From CBDCBA01 sp965214125 (lineage in GTDB: Bacteria; Planctomycetota; Phycisphaerae; Tepidisphaerales; Tepidisphaeraceae), in NCBI GenBank assembly GCA_965214125.1, contig CBDCBA010000024.1, positions 496,001 through 560,000 on the forward strand: a stretch of DNA of 64,000 bases. The letters are read 5' to 3'. The notes beneath the pieces were generated by a model. That model did no database searches, was not told the DNA's origin, and was given only the letters and a program-made list of their open reading frames with translations. Made by a program: the position numbers and the translations under genes. Position 1 is the stretch's first letter. Every line of letters starts with the position of its first letter. Positions 9,473 to 17,340 of the stretch are shown here, piece after piece.

Positions 9473-9518
9473 AACCCGCACGCTTTTCGCCCGCAAACCC
9501 GCACGCTTTTCGCCCGCA
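9473..9518. repeat. Tandem duplication of a 23-bp unit upstream of the sigma gene
   Basis: Two exact copies of a 23-bp unit (core cccgcacgcttttcgcccgc) lie head to tail at 9473-9495 and 9496-9518, about 100 bases upstream of the sigma-factor start. The surrounding intergenic stretch of about 260 bases has no gene. Such a duplication could be a regulator binding site or simple slippage; the sequence does not decide. Confidence 0.75.
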
Positions 9519-9633
9519 GCACCCCACCTTACGGACCCGGCACGCGGGCGGATGAGCACGCGCCGGGTTCAACCATCTCCTTGTCCGAACCACCCTGCCC
9601 ACGACCTGCGGGTGGCCGCCTCTCGGGCGGTCG

Positions 9634-10761
9634 CTAAGCGACACCCAGGTCTTCGTAGACCGCCGTGTTGACAGCGGTCTGCCGGCGCTGGTGGGCCAGT
9701 TCGCCCGGCAGGCCGTTGGTGAGCCAGGCGACGACGAGCTTGTGCCGCGGGTCGGCGAAGGCGCAGCTTGATTGGTTGCCGCTGTGGCCGAACGTGTCCG
9801 GCGAGGCGTGCGGGCCGTAGCCGTACGGAATCCGGCGGCCGCTTGCGTCGTTCAGAAGGAAGCCGTAACCCCAGTCGATCGTCGCGCCGAACGTGCGATC
9901 CTTCAGGCCGACGCGCTGGCGTGCCGTAAACATGCGGGCGGTCGATTCGCGCAACCATGGGTCGCCGGCAAGCTCGCCGCGATCAACCAGGAGTTGCTCG
10001 TAGAACCGGCCCATCGCCCGAACCGGCCCGCGTGCGTTTCCGCCGGGGCGACAGAGCGTGAAGCCCGCTTCGGTGTTCGGGAACGTCATCGGTTTACGCT
10101 CATCTCTGCTCGTATCGTACGCGAGGCGGTTGCCGTAGTCGAGGTAGCGCGGTCGCGGCATCCCGATCCAGGCGTCGGTCATGCCGAGCGGGTCGAGCAG
10201 CTCGCGCTGATACATCGCCATCATGGCGGCGTCGGTCGGCTCGACATCGAGCGTGCGGCGGCAGATGTCGGCAAGGATGTACCAGCCGCTGGCCACGTGG
10301 TAGCCGGCGGTTTCACCGGGGATCCAATTCTCCTCCAGCGGCGATGCCGCGATGCGGTCGATCACCTTCGCCCATGGCTCGGAGCTCCAGTTGCTGCCGA
10401 CGTTGCGGAAGCCGCCGGTGTGCGTCAGGACGTGAGCGATCGTCACGTCGCCCTTGCCGCCGACTTCGAATCCGTCGATCCAGTCGGCAACGTGTTGATC
10501 GACTTTGAGTATATCCTGATCGACCAGCTTCGCAACGAGCGCGGCCGTCAGCGGCTTGCCCATGCTCATCCACAGCGCAATCGAGTTGGGCGTCATCGGC
10601 GTGCCCGGCCGCGCCTCGCCGAGCGCGGCGTCGGCCACCGTTTCGCCATCCAGCGACACGTAAATCTGCGCGCCGGGATGCAGCCCGTCGGCCAAGCCGG
10701 CCTCGAACACCGCGGCGGTGGCGGGTAGTCGATCGTGCAGTTGCGTCCAGTGTTCGTTCAC
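9634..10761 (-). CDS. Serine hydrolase of the beta-lactamase/class C-like family
   Basis: This 375-residue protein has the serine beta-lactamase fold motifs. SMGKP near residue 66 gives S-x-x-K with the nucleophile serine. AGYHVASGW near residue 152 fills the position of the Y-x-N box, here Y-H-V. FGHSGNQS near residue 336 gives H-x-G in place of K-T-G. These changes are typical of esterases and D-aminopeptidase-like members rather than true beta-lactamases. No signal peptide is visible. Its start overlaps the stop of the DoxX gene by four bases, so the two are probably translated together. The substrate is unknown. Confidence 0.85.
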   Translation of the reverse strand: MNEHWTQLHDRLPATAAVFEAGLADGLHPGAQIYVSLDGETVADAALGEARPGTPMTPNSIALWMSMGKPLTAALVAKLVDQDILKVDQHVADWIDGFEVGGKGDVTIAHVLTHTGGFRNVGSNWSSEPWAKVIDRIAASPLEENWIPGETAGYHVASGWYILADICRRTLDVEPTDAAMMAMYQRELLDPLGMTDAWIGMPRPRYLDYGNRLAYDTSRDERKPMTFPNTEAGFTLCRPGGNARGPVRAMGRFYEQLLVDRGELAGDPWLRESTARMFTARQRVGLKDRTFGATIDWGYGFLLNDASGRRIPYGYGPHASPDTFGHSGNQSSCAFADPRHKLVVAWLTNGLPGELAHQRRQTAVNTAVYEDLGVA

Positions 10762-11168
10762 GCATCGACCTTAGCCGCTCGCCGCCCCCAGCCGACCCAC
10801 CAGGCCCATGCGGCCAGAACGAACTGGAACGGCACGCGGGCCCACAGAATCCACCGCGGGATCGGCTCACCGCCAAACGTGGCCGGGCGGAAGAGCAGGT
10901 CGACGTGAACCCACAGGAAGCCCAGGAGCATCAGGATGATTCCCACTGTCGCCGCCCGGCGCAGCGCCGGCACGAGCAGCCCGACGCCGCCCGCAATTTC
11001 GGCGACGCCGGTGAAGAAGATCCAAAACCGCTTGGCCGGCAACACCTCGGGCATCAGCGGCAAGTAAAGATCGGGCCTGAAAAAGTGGATCGTGCCCGCG
11101 ATCACGAATGAGAACGCAAGCAGCCACCGCGCCAACAGCCGGAGCGAAAGGCGGCGCGGCGTCGACAT
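10758..11168 (-). CDS. DoxX-like integral membrane protein
   Basis: The 136 residues hold four predicted membrane segments, starting with LLARWLLAFSFVIAGTIHFF. The order F-V-I-A-G-x-x-H-F and the later GVAEIAGGVGLLVP are typical of the DoxX/DoxD-like family. The role of that family is poorly defined and often linked to respiration or redox. ATG 11168 is chosen; a further in-frame start lies at 11189. The gene runs directly into the serine hydrolase gene. It is divergent from the PhyH-type dioxygenase, which begins 22 bases away, so the two promoters must be very compact or overlap. Confidence 0.8.
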   Translation of the reverse strand: MSTPRRLSLRLLARWLLAFSFVIAGTIHFFRPDLYLPLMPEVLPAKRFWIFFTGVAEIAGGVGLLVPALRRAATVGIILMLLGFLWVHVDLLFRPATFGGEPIPRWILWARVPFQFVLAAWAWWVGWGRRAAKVDA

Positions 11169-11190
11169 GCGCGACGGTAGGATCGACACG

Positions 11191-11892
11191 ATGTCGATCG
11201 ACCTGGCAACCGTCGAACGGGATGGTGTGGCCGTTGTTGAACGGGTTATTCAAGATGACGTCTTGCGCAGCTTGATCGCGGCTTTGGAAGAAGCGTCGGA
11301 CACGAGCATCACGCGGCGCGGGAGTGTCTTCGCCCGGCGGAACGTTTTGGCCATTCCCGACGTTCGCACCTTTGCCGAGGGAGAGGGACGGGTGCTGGTC
11401 GAGCCGGTACTCGGGCCCGGCGCTTTGCCGGTGCGTGGCCTGCTGTTCGACAAGACGCGCGACGCCAACTGGACCGTGCCGTGGCACCAGGATCGGTCGA
11501 TTGCGGTTCGCGAGCGATTCGATGTCACAGGGTTTGGGCCGTGGTCGATTAAGGCGGGCGTGACGCATGTTCAGCCACCAGTCGATGTGCTGCGCGACAT
11601 GCTTACGTTGCGGCTCCACCTTGATGACTGTGGCGAAGGCAGCGGACCGCTGCGCGTGGTGCGTGGCTCGCACGAGCGGATTCTGGATATGAGCGAAGTC
11701 GATCAAGCCGTCGATTCCGGGGAAATGTTGACCTGCATCACGCTGGCTGGCGGAGCGGTGCTGATGCGACCGTTGGCGTTGCACGCCTCGTCGCCGGCGA
11801 AGCGGCCGGGGCGCCGGCGGGTGCTGCACCTCGAGTACGCCCCGGCGTCGCTCTCCACGCTGCCCGGCGGACTCGCATGGGCCTTCGCATAA
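11191..11892 (+). CDS. PhyH-family 2-oxoglutarate/Fe(II) dioxygenase
   Basis: The 233-residue protein carries the iron-binding facial triad of the PhyH family: H-x-D in VPWHQDRSIAV near residue 97, and a distal histidine, probably in LALHASSPAKRPGRRR near residue 195, where the second arginine could bind 2-oxoglutarate. It would hydroxylate a small molecule with 2-oxoglutarate and oxygen; the substrate is unknown. The KptA-like gene starts 10 bases downstream. A second, truncated PhyH-type gene lies at the end of the window. Confidence 0.85.
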   Translation: MSIDLATVERDGVAVVERVIQDDVLRSLIAALEEASDTSITRRGSVFARRNVLAIPDVRTFAEGEGRVLVEPVLGPGALPVRGLLFDKTRDANWTVPWHQDRSIAVRERFDVTGFGPWSIKAGVTHVQPPVDVLRDMLTLRLHLDDCGEGSGPLRVVRGSHERILDMSEVDQAVDSGEMLTCITLAGGAVLMRPLALHASSPAKRPGRRRVLHLEYAPASLSTLPGGLAWAFA

Positions 11893-11902
11893 GCTGTGAG
11901 CC

Positions 11903-12250
11903 GTGGCCGACGAACCGCCAACTTCCGGCGACTCGCCAACTTCCGGCGACTCGCCAACTTCCGGCGACCCGCCCTATCCCCGTGCCGTTCCGCCGGACGT
12001 GCTTTACCACGCCGTCTTTGCGGCCGACGTGGACCTCGCGTTACGCAGTGGCCTTCACCCGACACGCCGGCCGCACGTTCACCTCGCCCGCAAGGCCGAG
12101 CACGCCCGCGCGGCGCTGGGCGAGGATGACGGCGTGGTGCTCGCCGTCGACGCCGCCGCCATGCACGCGAGCGGCCACGGCTTCTTCGTCAGCCCGAAGG
12201 CAACGTGGCTAGTCCACAGCGTGCCGGCGGAGCATCTTCGGGTAGAGTGA
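11903..12250 (+). CDS. KptA/Tpt1-like protein with only the C-terminal lobe
   Basis: The 115 residues start at GTG 11903. Residues about 30-115 follow the pattern of the C-terminal, NAD-binding lobe of RNA 2'-phosphotransferase: VLYHAVF in place of the usual L-Y-H-G-T, then GLHPTRRPHVHL, VLAVDAAAMHASGHGFF and VHSVPAEHL. The N-terminal lobe, which carries a catalytic Arg-His pair in the family, is absent. Instead there is a disordered lead with three tandem copies of P-T-S-G-D (18-bp units at about 11915-11971). It may be a different ADP-ribosyl enzyme, an ADP-ribose binder or an inactive remnant. Confidence 0.6.
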   Translation: MADEPPTSGDSPTSGDSPTSGDPPYPRAVPPDVLYHAVFAADVDLALRSGLHPTRRPHVHLARKAEHARAALGEDDGVVLAVDAAAMHASGHGFFVSPKATWLVHSVPAEHLRVE

Positions 12251-12258
12251 CGGTCGTG

Positions 12259-12587
12259 GTGGACGAGACCCAGGCGAGCATCGATCGGCTGAAGCAGGCG
12301 TATCCGAAGCGGCCCGACCCGCCGCCGGGTAAACCCATCTGGAGCGGCCGCATTGCGGCAGGCGTGATCTACTTGCTTGAAGCAATGGCCGTCGCTGAGC
12401 TGTCAGCAACATACATCTTGGCACCACTGCTCGCGAGGCAGCCCGTGTTTATTAACGTCGGCGCTTTGCGGGCAGGCCCCGCGGCACGTTGCACGACTGG
12501 CTACTCGGCACGCGGGTGATCAACCCCCGCCTCGCTCCGGCGGACGACCCGACGCCGGCGTTCGAGGTCGTGCGGCCCGCGAAGTGA
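12259..12587 (+). pseudogene. Probable frameshifted RDD-like membrane protein gene
   Basis: Reading from GTG 12259, a membrane-protein-like sequence (PIWSGRIAAGVIYLLEAMAV) runs to about 12470 and then ends at a TGA at 12517-12519. From about 12465 a different frame reads RGTLHDWLLGTRVINPRLAP and stops at 12585-12587; this resembles the end of an RDD domain. Joining the two frames would give one protein of about 109 residues. Either the gene is broken or there is a sequencing error. It starts eight bases after the KptA-like gene. Confidence 0.45.
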
Positions 12588-12590
12588 CGC

Positions 12591-12827
12591 CTACGCCGTC
12601 GCCTCGGCCGGGATGTCCTCGGCGCTCGTGACGTGCAGCGGCGAGATGACGACCTGCCGCTCCGGCAGGCCGTCGGGACCTTCCTCAATCGAAACGACGA
12701 TCCGGCTTCGGCTGATCGCGATGAACTCCGGGTGTCGCACGTCGTAACTCTGCCCGCTGCTCAGGTGCAGGCGGAACGAACGAAACGGCTTCTCCCGGAT
12801 GCGGTCCCACAAGTTCGCAGTCGTCAT
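12591..12827 (-). CDS. Small conserved protein of unknown function
   Basis: The 78-residue protein begins MTTANLWDRIREKPFRSFRL and continues with SSGQSYDVRHPEFI, a pattern I recall from short uncharacterised planctomycete proteins. It has no membrane segment or metal motif and reads as a small beta-rich domain. It lies 12 bases downstream of the Gfo/Idh-reductase fusion on the same strand and may be co-transcribed with it. Function is unknown. Confidence 0.65.
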   Translation of the reverse strand: MTTANLWDRIREKPFRSFRLHLSSGQSYDVRHPEFIAISRSRIVVSIEEGPDGLPERQVVISPLHVTSAEDIPAEATA

Positions 12828-12839
12828 GGTTGCATCCTA

Positions 12840-14843
12840 TCAACTCGGCGAATCGGCTTCGAGGTTCAGCCACTTGTGTTCCTGGTCGCTCAGCCCAATC
12901 GCGAGTCCGGGCAGGCTGGTGCGAAGTTCTGTCAGGCTGCGCGGACCGATGAGGGCGACGCTGGGGAAGGGTTGCTTGAGCACCCAGGCGGCGGCGATGC
13001 TGACGGGTTCAACATTCTTCTGCTTCGCGAGTTCAAACGCCCGCTCGCGGCGTTGCAGGTTGGCGTCGTTCACCCAGCAGCGGTTGAGTTCGGCCTCGTC
13101 AAGATCGCGACCGGGCACGAAAAACCCGCGGGCCTGGCTGCTCCAGGCGAAGTTGGGCGTCTGCGTCTCCTTCAGCCACGCGAGCCATTCGGGCGTGTGT
13201 GCGCTCTGCACCCCGCCCCAGACTGGGTCAACCATTTCGGCCAAGCTCAGGTTCATGCTGACGGCCACCATCGGGGTCTTGCCGTGCTTTGTCGCGTACT
13301 CGTTGAACGCTTGAACGCGGTCCAAGTCCCAATTGCTGCCGCCGAAGCCCTTTGTAATCAGACCGCTGCTCATGCCTTCGTTCAACACGTCGACCCACTC
13401 GCCGATCGGCACGTCGCGGTTGTCGCGGTGGCAGAAGTAGAATTCGCAGTGATCTGTTTGAAGTCGTTCGAGATCCTTTTGTAGTTGCGGCTCGAAGAAC
13501 TTCGGGAAGTTCTGCGGCGTGTGGACGCCCTTGCAGACGACGACGCACCCGTCGCGCACGCCGCGCGAGGTCATCCAGTGGCCCAGCAGCGTGGTCTGTC
13601 GTCCGCCGCCGTAGATGTTGGCGGTGTCGAAGGCGTTGCCGCCGCGCTCGTAGAAGGCGTCGAACAGCGGGGCCGCCTGGCTCATCTCCGTCTGGTTGTC
13701 GCAGCCCATCACGAACCGGGAGACGCTTACGCCGGCCATGTCGGTGCGGCCGATCGGGGCATCGTCCTTCACCTTCACGCGGTCGCCGGTCAGCGTCGTC
13801 TTCGGGTAGCCGGTGTCGGTTTCGAAGGAGTACTGCACGCCGGCCTGTTTGCGCCAGGCGTCGGTGACGCGGGCGTTGGCGAGCGATTCGTCGCGGCTCA
13901 TCGCCGGGTGCGGCGCGGTGCCGGTGCGAACGCCCTGTGCAAAGGCGTCGGCCTCGAGGGCGTAGAGGTGCTTGGCCGTTTCGACGGCCACGTCCTCACC
14001 GTTGACTTGGATGACCTCGCGGCCGCCTTCCTTGCTGTGGAGGAACGGGGCGCTCACGTCGATCCGCCCTTTCGTGCCGAAGATCGTCAATCGCTGCCCC
14101 GCGTTGACGCGCACACCGGTCAGCAGGTTGGCGACGATGTTTCCCGAAAACTTCAACGTCGCCGTGGCGACTTCATCAATCCCGTTCTCCGCGGTGATGC
14201 CGACCGCCTTGATGCTTTGCGGTTCGATGACCTCGACATCGTTCGCCGCCGCCGCGACGAGGAGCGCGGCGCTGCTGGCGTAGCCGCCAACATCGAGGAT
14301 GCCGCCGCCGGCGTGCTTGTCCGCGAAGAGGCGGGCGTTGGCGTAGTCGGGCGACTCCCCACCGCCGCGGAAGGCGAAGGTGCTCTCGATTACCTGCACG
14401 TCGCCGATCGTCTTGTCTTTGATGAGCTCGACGAGCTTCTGCATCAGTGGGTGGCAGCGGTACATGTACGCCTCCATCACGAAGACGCCGTGCTCGTGGC
14501 CCGCTTCGAAAATTGCCTCGGCTTCGGTGTAATTCACGCCGATCGGCTTCTCGCAAAGCAGGTGCTTTCCGGCCCGACAGGCCTTGATGCCCCACTGTGC
14601 GTGCTGCGGGTGCGGCGTGGCGAGGTAGACCGCGTCGACCTCGGGGTCGGCGAGCAGCTCGTCGTAACTGCCGTAACTTTTCGCCGCTTCGAACTCTGCG
14701 GCGAACTTCTCCGCCTTCTCCTTCGTGCGGCTGGCGACAGCGTGGAGCGTGCCCGTCTCGCTCTTGGGCAGGGCAGTGGCGAAGGTTTTGGCGATGTTGC
14801 CGGTGGAGAGAATGCCCCAGCGGAGACGGTCGGTCTGGCTCAT
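12840..14843 (-). CDS. Fusion of Gfo/Idh/MocA oxidoreductase and aldo/keto reductase
   Basis: The 667-residue protein holds two complete enzyme types. Residues about 5-340 form a Gfo/Idh/MocA dehydrogenase: WGILSTGNIAKTFATALP is the nucleotide-binding start, and LCEKPIG near residue 97 has the E-K-P motif. Residues about 370-667 form an aldo/keto reductase with FDTANIYGGG (Asp and Tyr), VVVCKGVH (Lys) and FYFCHRDN (His), the full catalytic tetrad. Both would act on sugars or related carbonyl compounds with NAD(P). ATG 14843 is used because the open frame upstream only reads through a repeat. The substrate is unknown. Confidence 0.9.
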   Translation of the reverse strand: MSQTDRLRWGILSTGNIAKTFATALPKSETGTLHAVASRTKEKAEKFAAEFEAAKSYGSYDELLADPEVDAVYLATPHPQHAQWGIKACRAGKHLLCEKPIGVNYTEAEAIFEAGHEHGVFVMEAYMYRCHPLMQKLVELIKDKTIGDVQVIESTFAFRGGGESPDYANARLFADKHAGGGILDVGGYASSAALLVAAAANDVEVIEPQSIKAVGITAENGIDEVATATLKFSGNIVANLLTGVRVNAGQRLTIFGTKGRIDVSAPFLHSKEGGREVIQVNGEDVAVETAKHLYALEADAFAQGVRTGTAPHPAMSRDESLANARVTDAWRKQAGVQYSFETDTGYPKTTLTGDRVKVKDDAPIGRTDMAGVSVSRFVMGCDNQTEMSQAAPLFDAFYERGGNAFDTANIYGGGRQTTLLGHWMTSRGVRDGCVVVCKGVHTPQNFPKFFEPQLQKDLERLQTDHCEFYFCHRDNRDVPIGEWVDVLNEGMSSGLITKGFGGSNWDLDRVQAFNEYATKHGKTPMVAVSMNLSLAEMVDPVWGGVQSAHTPEWLAWLKETQTPNFAWSSQARGFFVPGRDLDEAELNRCWVNDANLQRRERAFELAKQKNVEPVSIAAAWVLKQPFPSVALIGPRSLTELRTSLPGLAIGLSDQEHKWLNLEADSPS

Positions 14844-14850
14844 GGCGACA

Positions 14851-14919
14851 CCGTAGGGTGGGCACGGCCCACCATCCGGCATCGCCACGTTCGGACGGTG
14901 GGCCATGCCCACCCTACGG
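14851..14919. repeat. REP-type inverted-repeat doublet B (GTAG class)
   Basis: Arms of 27 bp lie at 14851-14877 and 14893-14919 with two mismatches and a 15-base spacer. Each arm starts GTAGGGTGGGC from the outside and is itself self-complementary (ggtgggc/gcccacc). The tetranucleotide GTAG next to a palindrome is a known hallmark of REP sequences. The right arm includes the TAG stop codon of the gene at 14914-16419. Confidence 0.85.
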
Positions 14920-16419
14920 CCGGAGGCGGACGCTCGGCGGGGTCATGGTGGCGAAGCGTTCGTCCGGCGGATAGGCGGCGGTGATGGTGCCGGCGGCGCG
15001 GTCGTACGTGAACGCCCCGCCGGAGAGCGGGTCGATCGGGATGGCGTCGAGGTAATCCGGCACAAGGGCATTGAGCGTCGGCGGGAGCTGGCCACCCCCA
15101 CCCTCGTCGTGATCCGCCCGGTAAAAGGCGGCGGCGATTGCGAGGCGGCCGAGGCGGCGTTCTGCTAGACGCGAGTAGTGGATGATGTGACCGCTCTCCC
15201 CCAAAAAGCCGCTCATGTAAAGCAGGGCACGACCGCCGCCGTCCGTTACGCGTTGTTCAATCTCGTGTCGGTCTGGGGCGACTTCAAGCGCTGCGGGTAA
15301 CGACGGTGCGTCTGCCGCTGCGATGATCTCCGGCATCAGGTGGGCAGCGATGTCAGCGTCTTTCTGCGGGTGGAATTCACCGTCGGTGAACGTGTCAGGC
15401 TCCTCGCCACGGTCGAGCGCGTTTTGTAGATCGCTCAAAGAGCTTTGTTGGAGTAATGCTTCGCCACGCAAGGACCGCAGACGTGACTCGATGACCGCCG
15501 CTTCCTCTGCCCAGCGATTCGCAAGAGCTGAAGCTGCTTCTCTCGCGGGCGCATCCGCGAGCATCCTGGGTTCAGACCAAAGCATCGCTGCTGCTTCGAG
15601 CAGTCGCGACTCTTCCATTGCCACAACCTGATATTCGATGATCGTGTTCGTGGCACCGGTGTAGGCGTCTGCCAAGGACCAGCCTCGGTGTAGGCAGCGG
15701 AGCATCCCCTTTGCATCGTCTCGTGCCCCGACATCCAGAGCCGACACAACAAGTGCCCGTGAAAGGCGTCTGGCGGGGTCGAGCGGCGACAGGTCAACGA
15801 TGCCGAACTCGCCGGCCGCGTAGTCCACGCCGAAGTCCGCGTTGAGCGAGCGCTGGGAACTTCGCAGGTCGGGCAACGCCTCGACTGGTTCCACGACGGC
15901 TGACGCGGCCTCGCGTAGTAGGGCCCGCATAGCTGACGGTGTCAGATCATTCAGATCGGCAGGCGAGGCCAATTTGACGTTGTGGCGGAAACCATTCTGC
16001 TCGTCGGAAAGCTGATTTAGGAGCGTTGCTGCGTCGGCTGCTTCAGCTCGTCGTTCAGCCGCAAACAACCGAGTGAGTGCTGCGCGTGACACATCGGCGG
16101 CTTCGTCTGCAGCGCGCAGCCCCTCCACATCGATCTGACGCCACGGATCGGCGAGGAAATCGAATAACGGATCCTCCCCCTCCGCCGGCAGCAGCTTGGC
16201 GGCCTCCAGGAACGGCGTCGCCGCGTTCTCCTCCGGCGGGGGGCGGTCGATGTCGAGTTCTTCGATCGTCGCCGGCAGGCCAGCGGCGCGGAGCTTGGCG
16301 GCGGACTCCTCGAACGAGGGCGGCGGTGGCGGGGCTTCCTCGTACAACGCCCACGCGAGGCAGGCGACGAGGGCGAGCAGGACGACGATGACGGCAACTG
16401 CGATCTCCCGGCGCGGCAT
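14914..16419 (-). CDS. Membrane-anchored protein with pseudopilin-like C-terminus, paralogue 3
   Basis: The protein is 501 residues long and has an N-terminal anchor (about 6-26). It shares LRAAGLPATIEEL and P-P-x-E-N-A-A-T-P-F-L-E-A with the protein at 5088-6704. The C-terminal motif YRADHDEGGGGQLPPTLNAL, continuing to VPDYLDAIPIDP, matches both other paralogues. Function is unknown; the shared ending suggests a common extracytoplasmic role. The TAG stop codon is formed by the GTAG of repeat B. The gene is isolated between two repeat doublets (B and C). Confidence 0.7.
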   Translation of the reverse strand: MPRREIAVAVIVVLLALVACLAWALYEEAPPPPPSFEESAAKLRAAGLPATIEELDIDRPPPEENAATPFLEAAKLLPAEGEDPLFDFLADPWRQIDVEGLRAADEAADVSRAALTRLFAAERRAEAADAATLLNQLSDEQNGFRHNVKLASPADLNDLTPSAMRALLREAASAVVEPVEALPDLRSSQRSLNADFGVDYAAGEFGIVDLSPLDPARRLSRALVVSALDVGARDDAKGMLRCLHRGWSLADAYTGATNTIIEYQVVAMEESRLLEAAAMLWSEPRMLADAPAREAASALANRWAEEAAVIESRLRSLRGEALLQQSSLSDLQNALDRGEEPDTFTDGEFHPQKDADIAAHLMPEIIAAADAPSLPAALEVAPDRHEIEQRVTDGGGRALLYMSGFLGESGHIIHYSRLAERRLGRLAIAAAFYRADHDEGGGGQLPPTLNALVPDYLDAIPIDPLSGGAFTYDRAAGTITAAYPPDERFATMTPPSVRLRP

Positions 16420-16463
16420 GGGGAGACTCTACCCGATCGTGCTCGATGGCTTGGAGGTGAAGG

Positions 16464-16542
16464 GGTAGCTGCGGGATTACATCCCGCAGTCTGCTCATGC
16501 ACCAACCGCGCCCCGACTGCGGGATGTGATCCCGCAGCTACC
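16464..16542. repeat. REP-type inverted-repeat doublet C (GTAG class)
   Basis: Arms of 28 bp at 16464-16491 and 16515-16542 differ at one position. From the outside each reads GGTAGCTGCGGG and then closes a palindrome (ctgcgggat/atcccgcag). It lies between two co-oriented genes. A single arm of the same family occurs at 19487-19515. Confidence 0.85.
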
Positions 16543-16645
16543 TCTTTGTGTTCGGAACTCTACTTGCGCAGCGCCTCCACCAACTCCTCCTTGGTCATCT
16601 TGCTGCGATCGTCGCCCCCTTCGCGCCCGGCATGACGCTGTTGTA

Positions 16646-17260
16646 TCAGCGCGGGGCGTCCTCGGACGGCACATCCTCGGCGTCCCACGGTGCGGTCGGA
16701 ATGACGTCAAATCCGCGCGGCTCGTATTTGCGCCGCGGGGGCCACGTTGTAACGATATACATCGTGCCGTCGCCGCGCTGGACGCGGGCGATCCAGGCAA
16801 TCAACGGGGGCAGGATTGTGACGAGGCCGACGATGAGGGCGCGGCGTTGGAGGAGGGCGATGAGTTCAGCGTTCGGCAGCGCCCGCGTCGGCTGTTGCGG
16901 GGCGAAGACGCCGACGGCGAGGAGCAAAACGATCGACCCGCCGAGCAGCCAGAGGGTCGGCCACTTGAGGCGGAGCCAATCGGGCGCCCGGATCGGTTGG
17001 CCGTCGGTGCGGATGCGGCGAATGTGCTGCATTCGCTCGCCAATTGTCTGGCCGGAGTCGACGCGGCAAATCGAATAGGCCAGATACAGCAGCAGAAGGA
17101 TTGGCAGCGCGAACAGCACCAAGCCGAGTTGAGCGAGCGTTGATCCGCCGTGCGGTGAGACTGACAGGCAGCAGCCCAGGAACGGCAGGAACGCGATGAT
17201 CACGCCGTCGGTCAGCGCCGCGGCGGAGGCGCGGGCCGGGATCCAGCGGTCGCTCGCCAT
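16646..17260 (-). CDS. RDD-family membrane protein
   Basis: The 204 residues open with WIPARASAAALTDGVII, the arginine and aspartate pattern that names the RDD family. Hydrophobic segments follow at about 12-32, 45-65, 100-120 and 140-160, and the C-terminus is polar. RDD proteins are putative transporters or ion-exchange proteins; the function here is unknown. It lies 80 bases downstream of ybaB on the same strand. Between its stop and repeat C, minus-strand codons at about 16561-16600 read MTKEELVEALRK and stop, perhaps a leftover of another gene. Confidence 0.7.
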   Translation of the reverse strand: MASDRWIPARASAAALTDGVIIAFLPFLGCCLSVSPHGGSTLAQLGLVLFALPILLLLYLAYSICRVDSGQTIGERMQHIRRIRTDGQPIRAPDWLRLKWPTLWLLGGSIVLLLAVGVFAPQQPTRALPNAELIALLQRRALIVGLVTILPPLIAWIARVQRGDGTMYIVTTWPPRRKYEPRGFDVIPTAPWDAEDVPSEDAPR

Positions 17261-17340
17261 CGGCGGAATGTATCACGGTGGCACGGGTCGCACGCCGTCG
17301 GCGGCGGGAGACCCGTGGGGGTCGCGCGTCCGGACACGGG

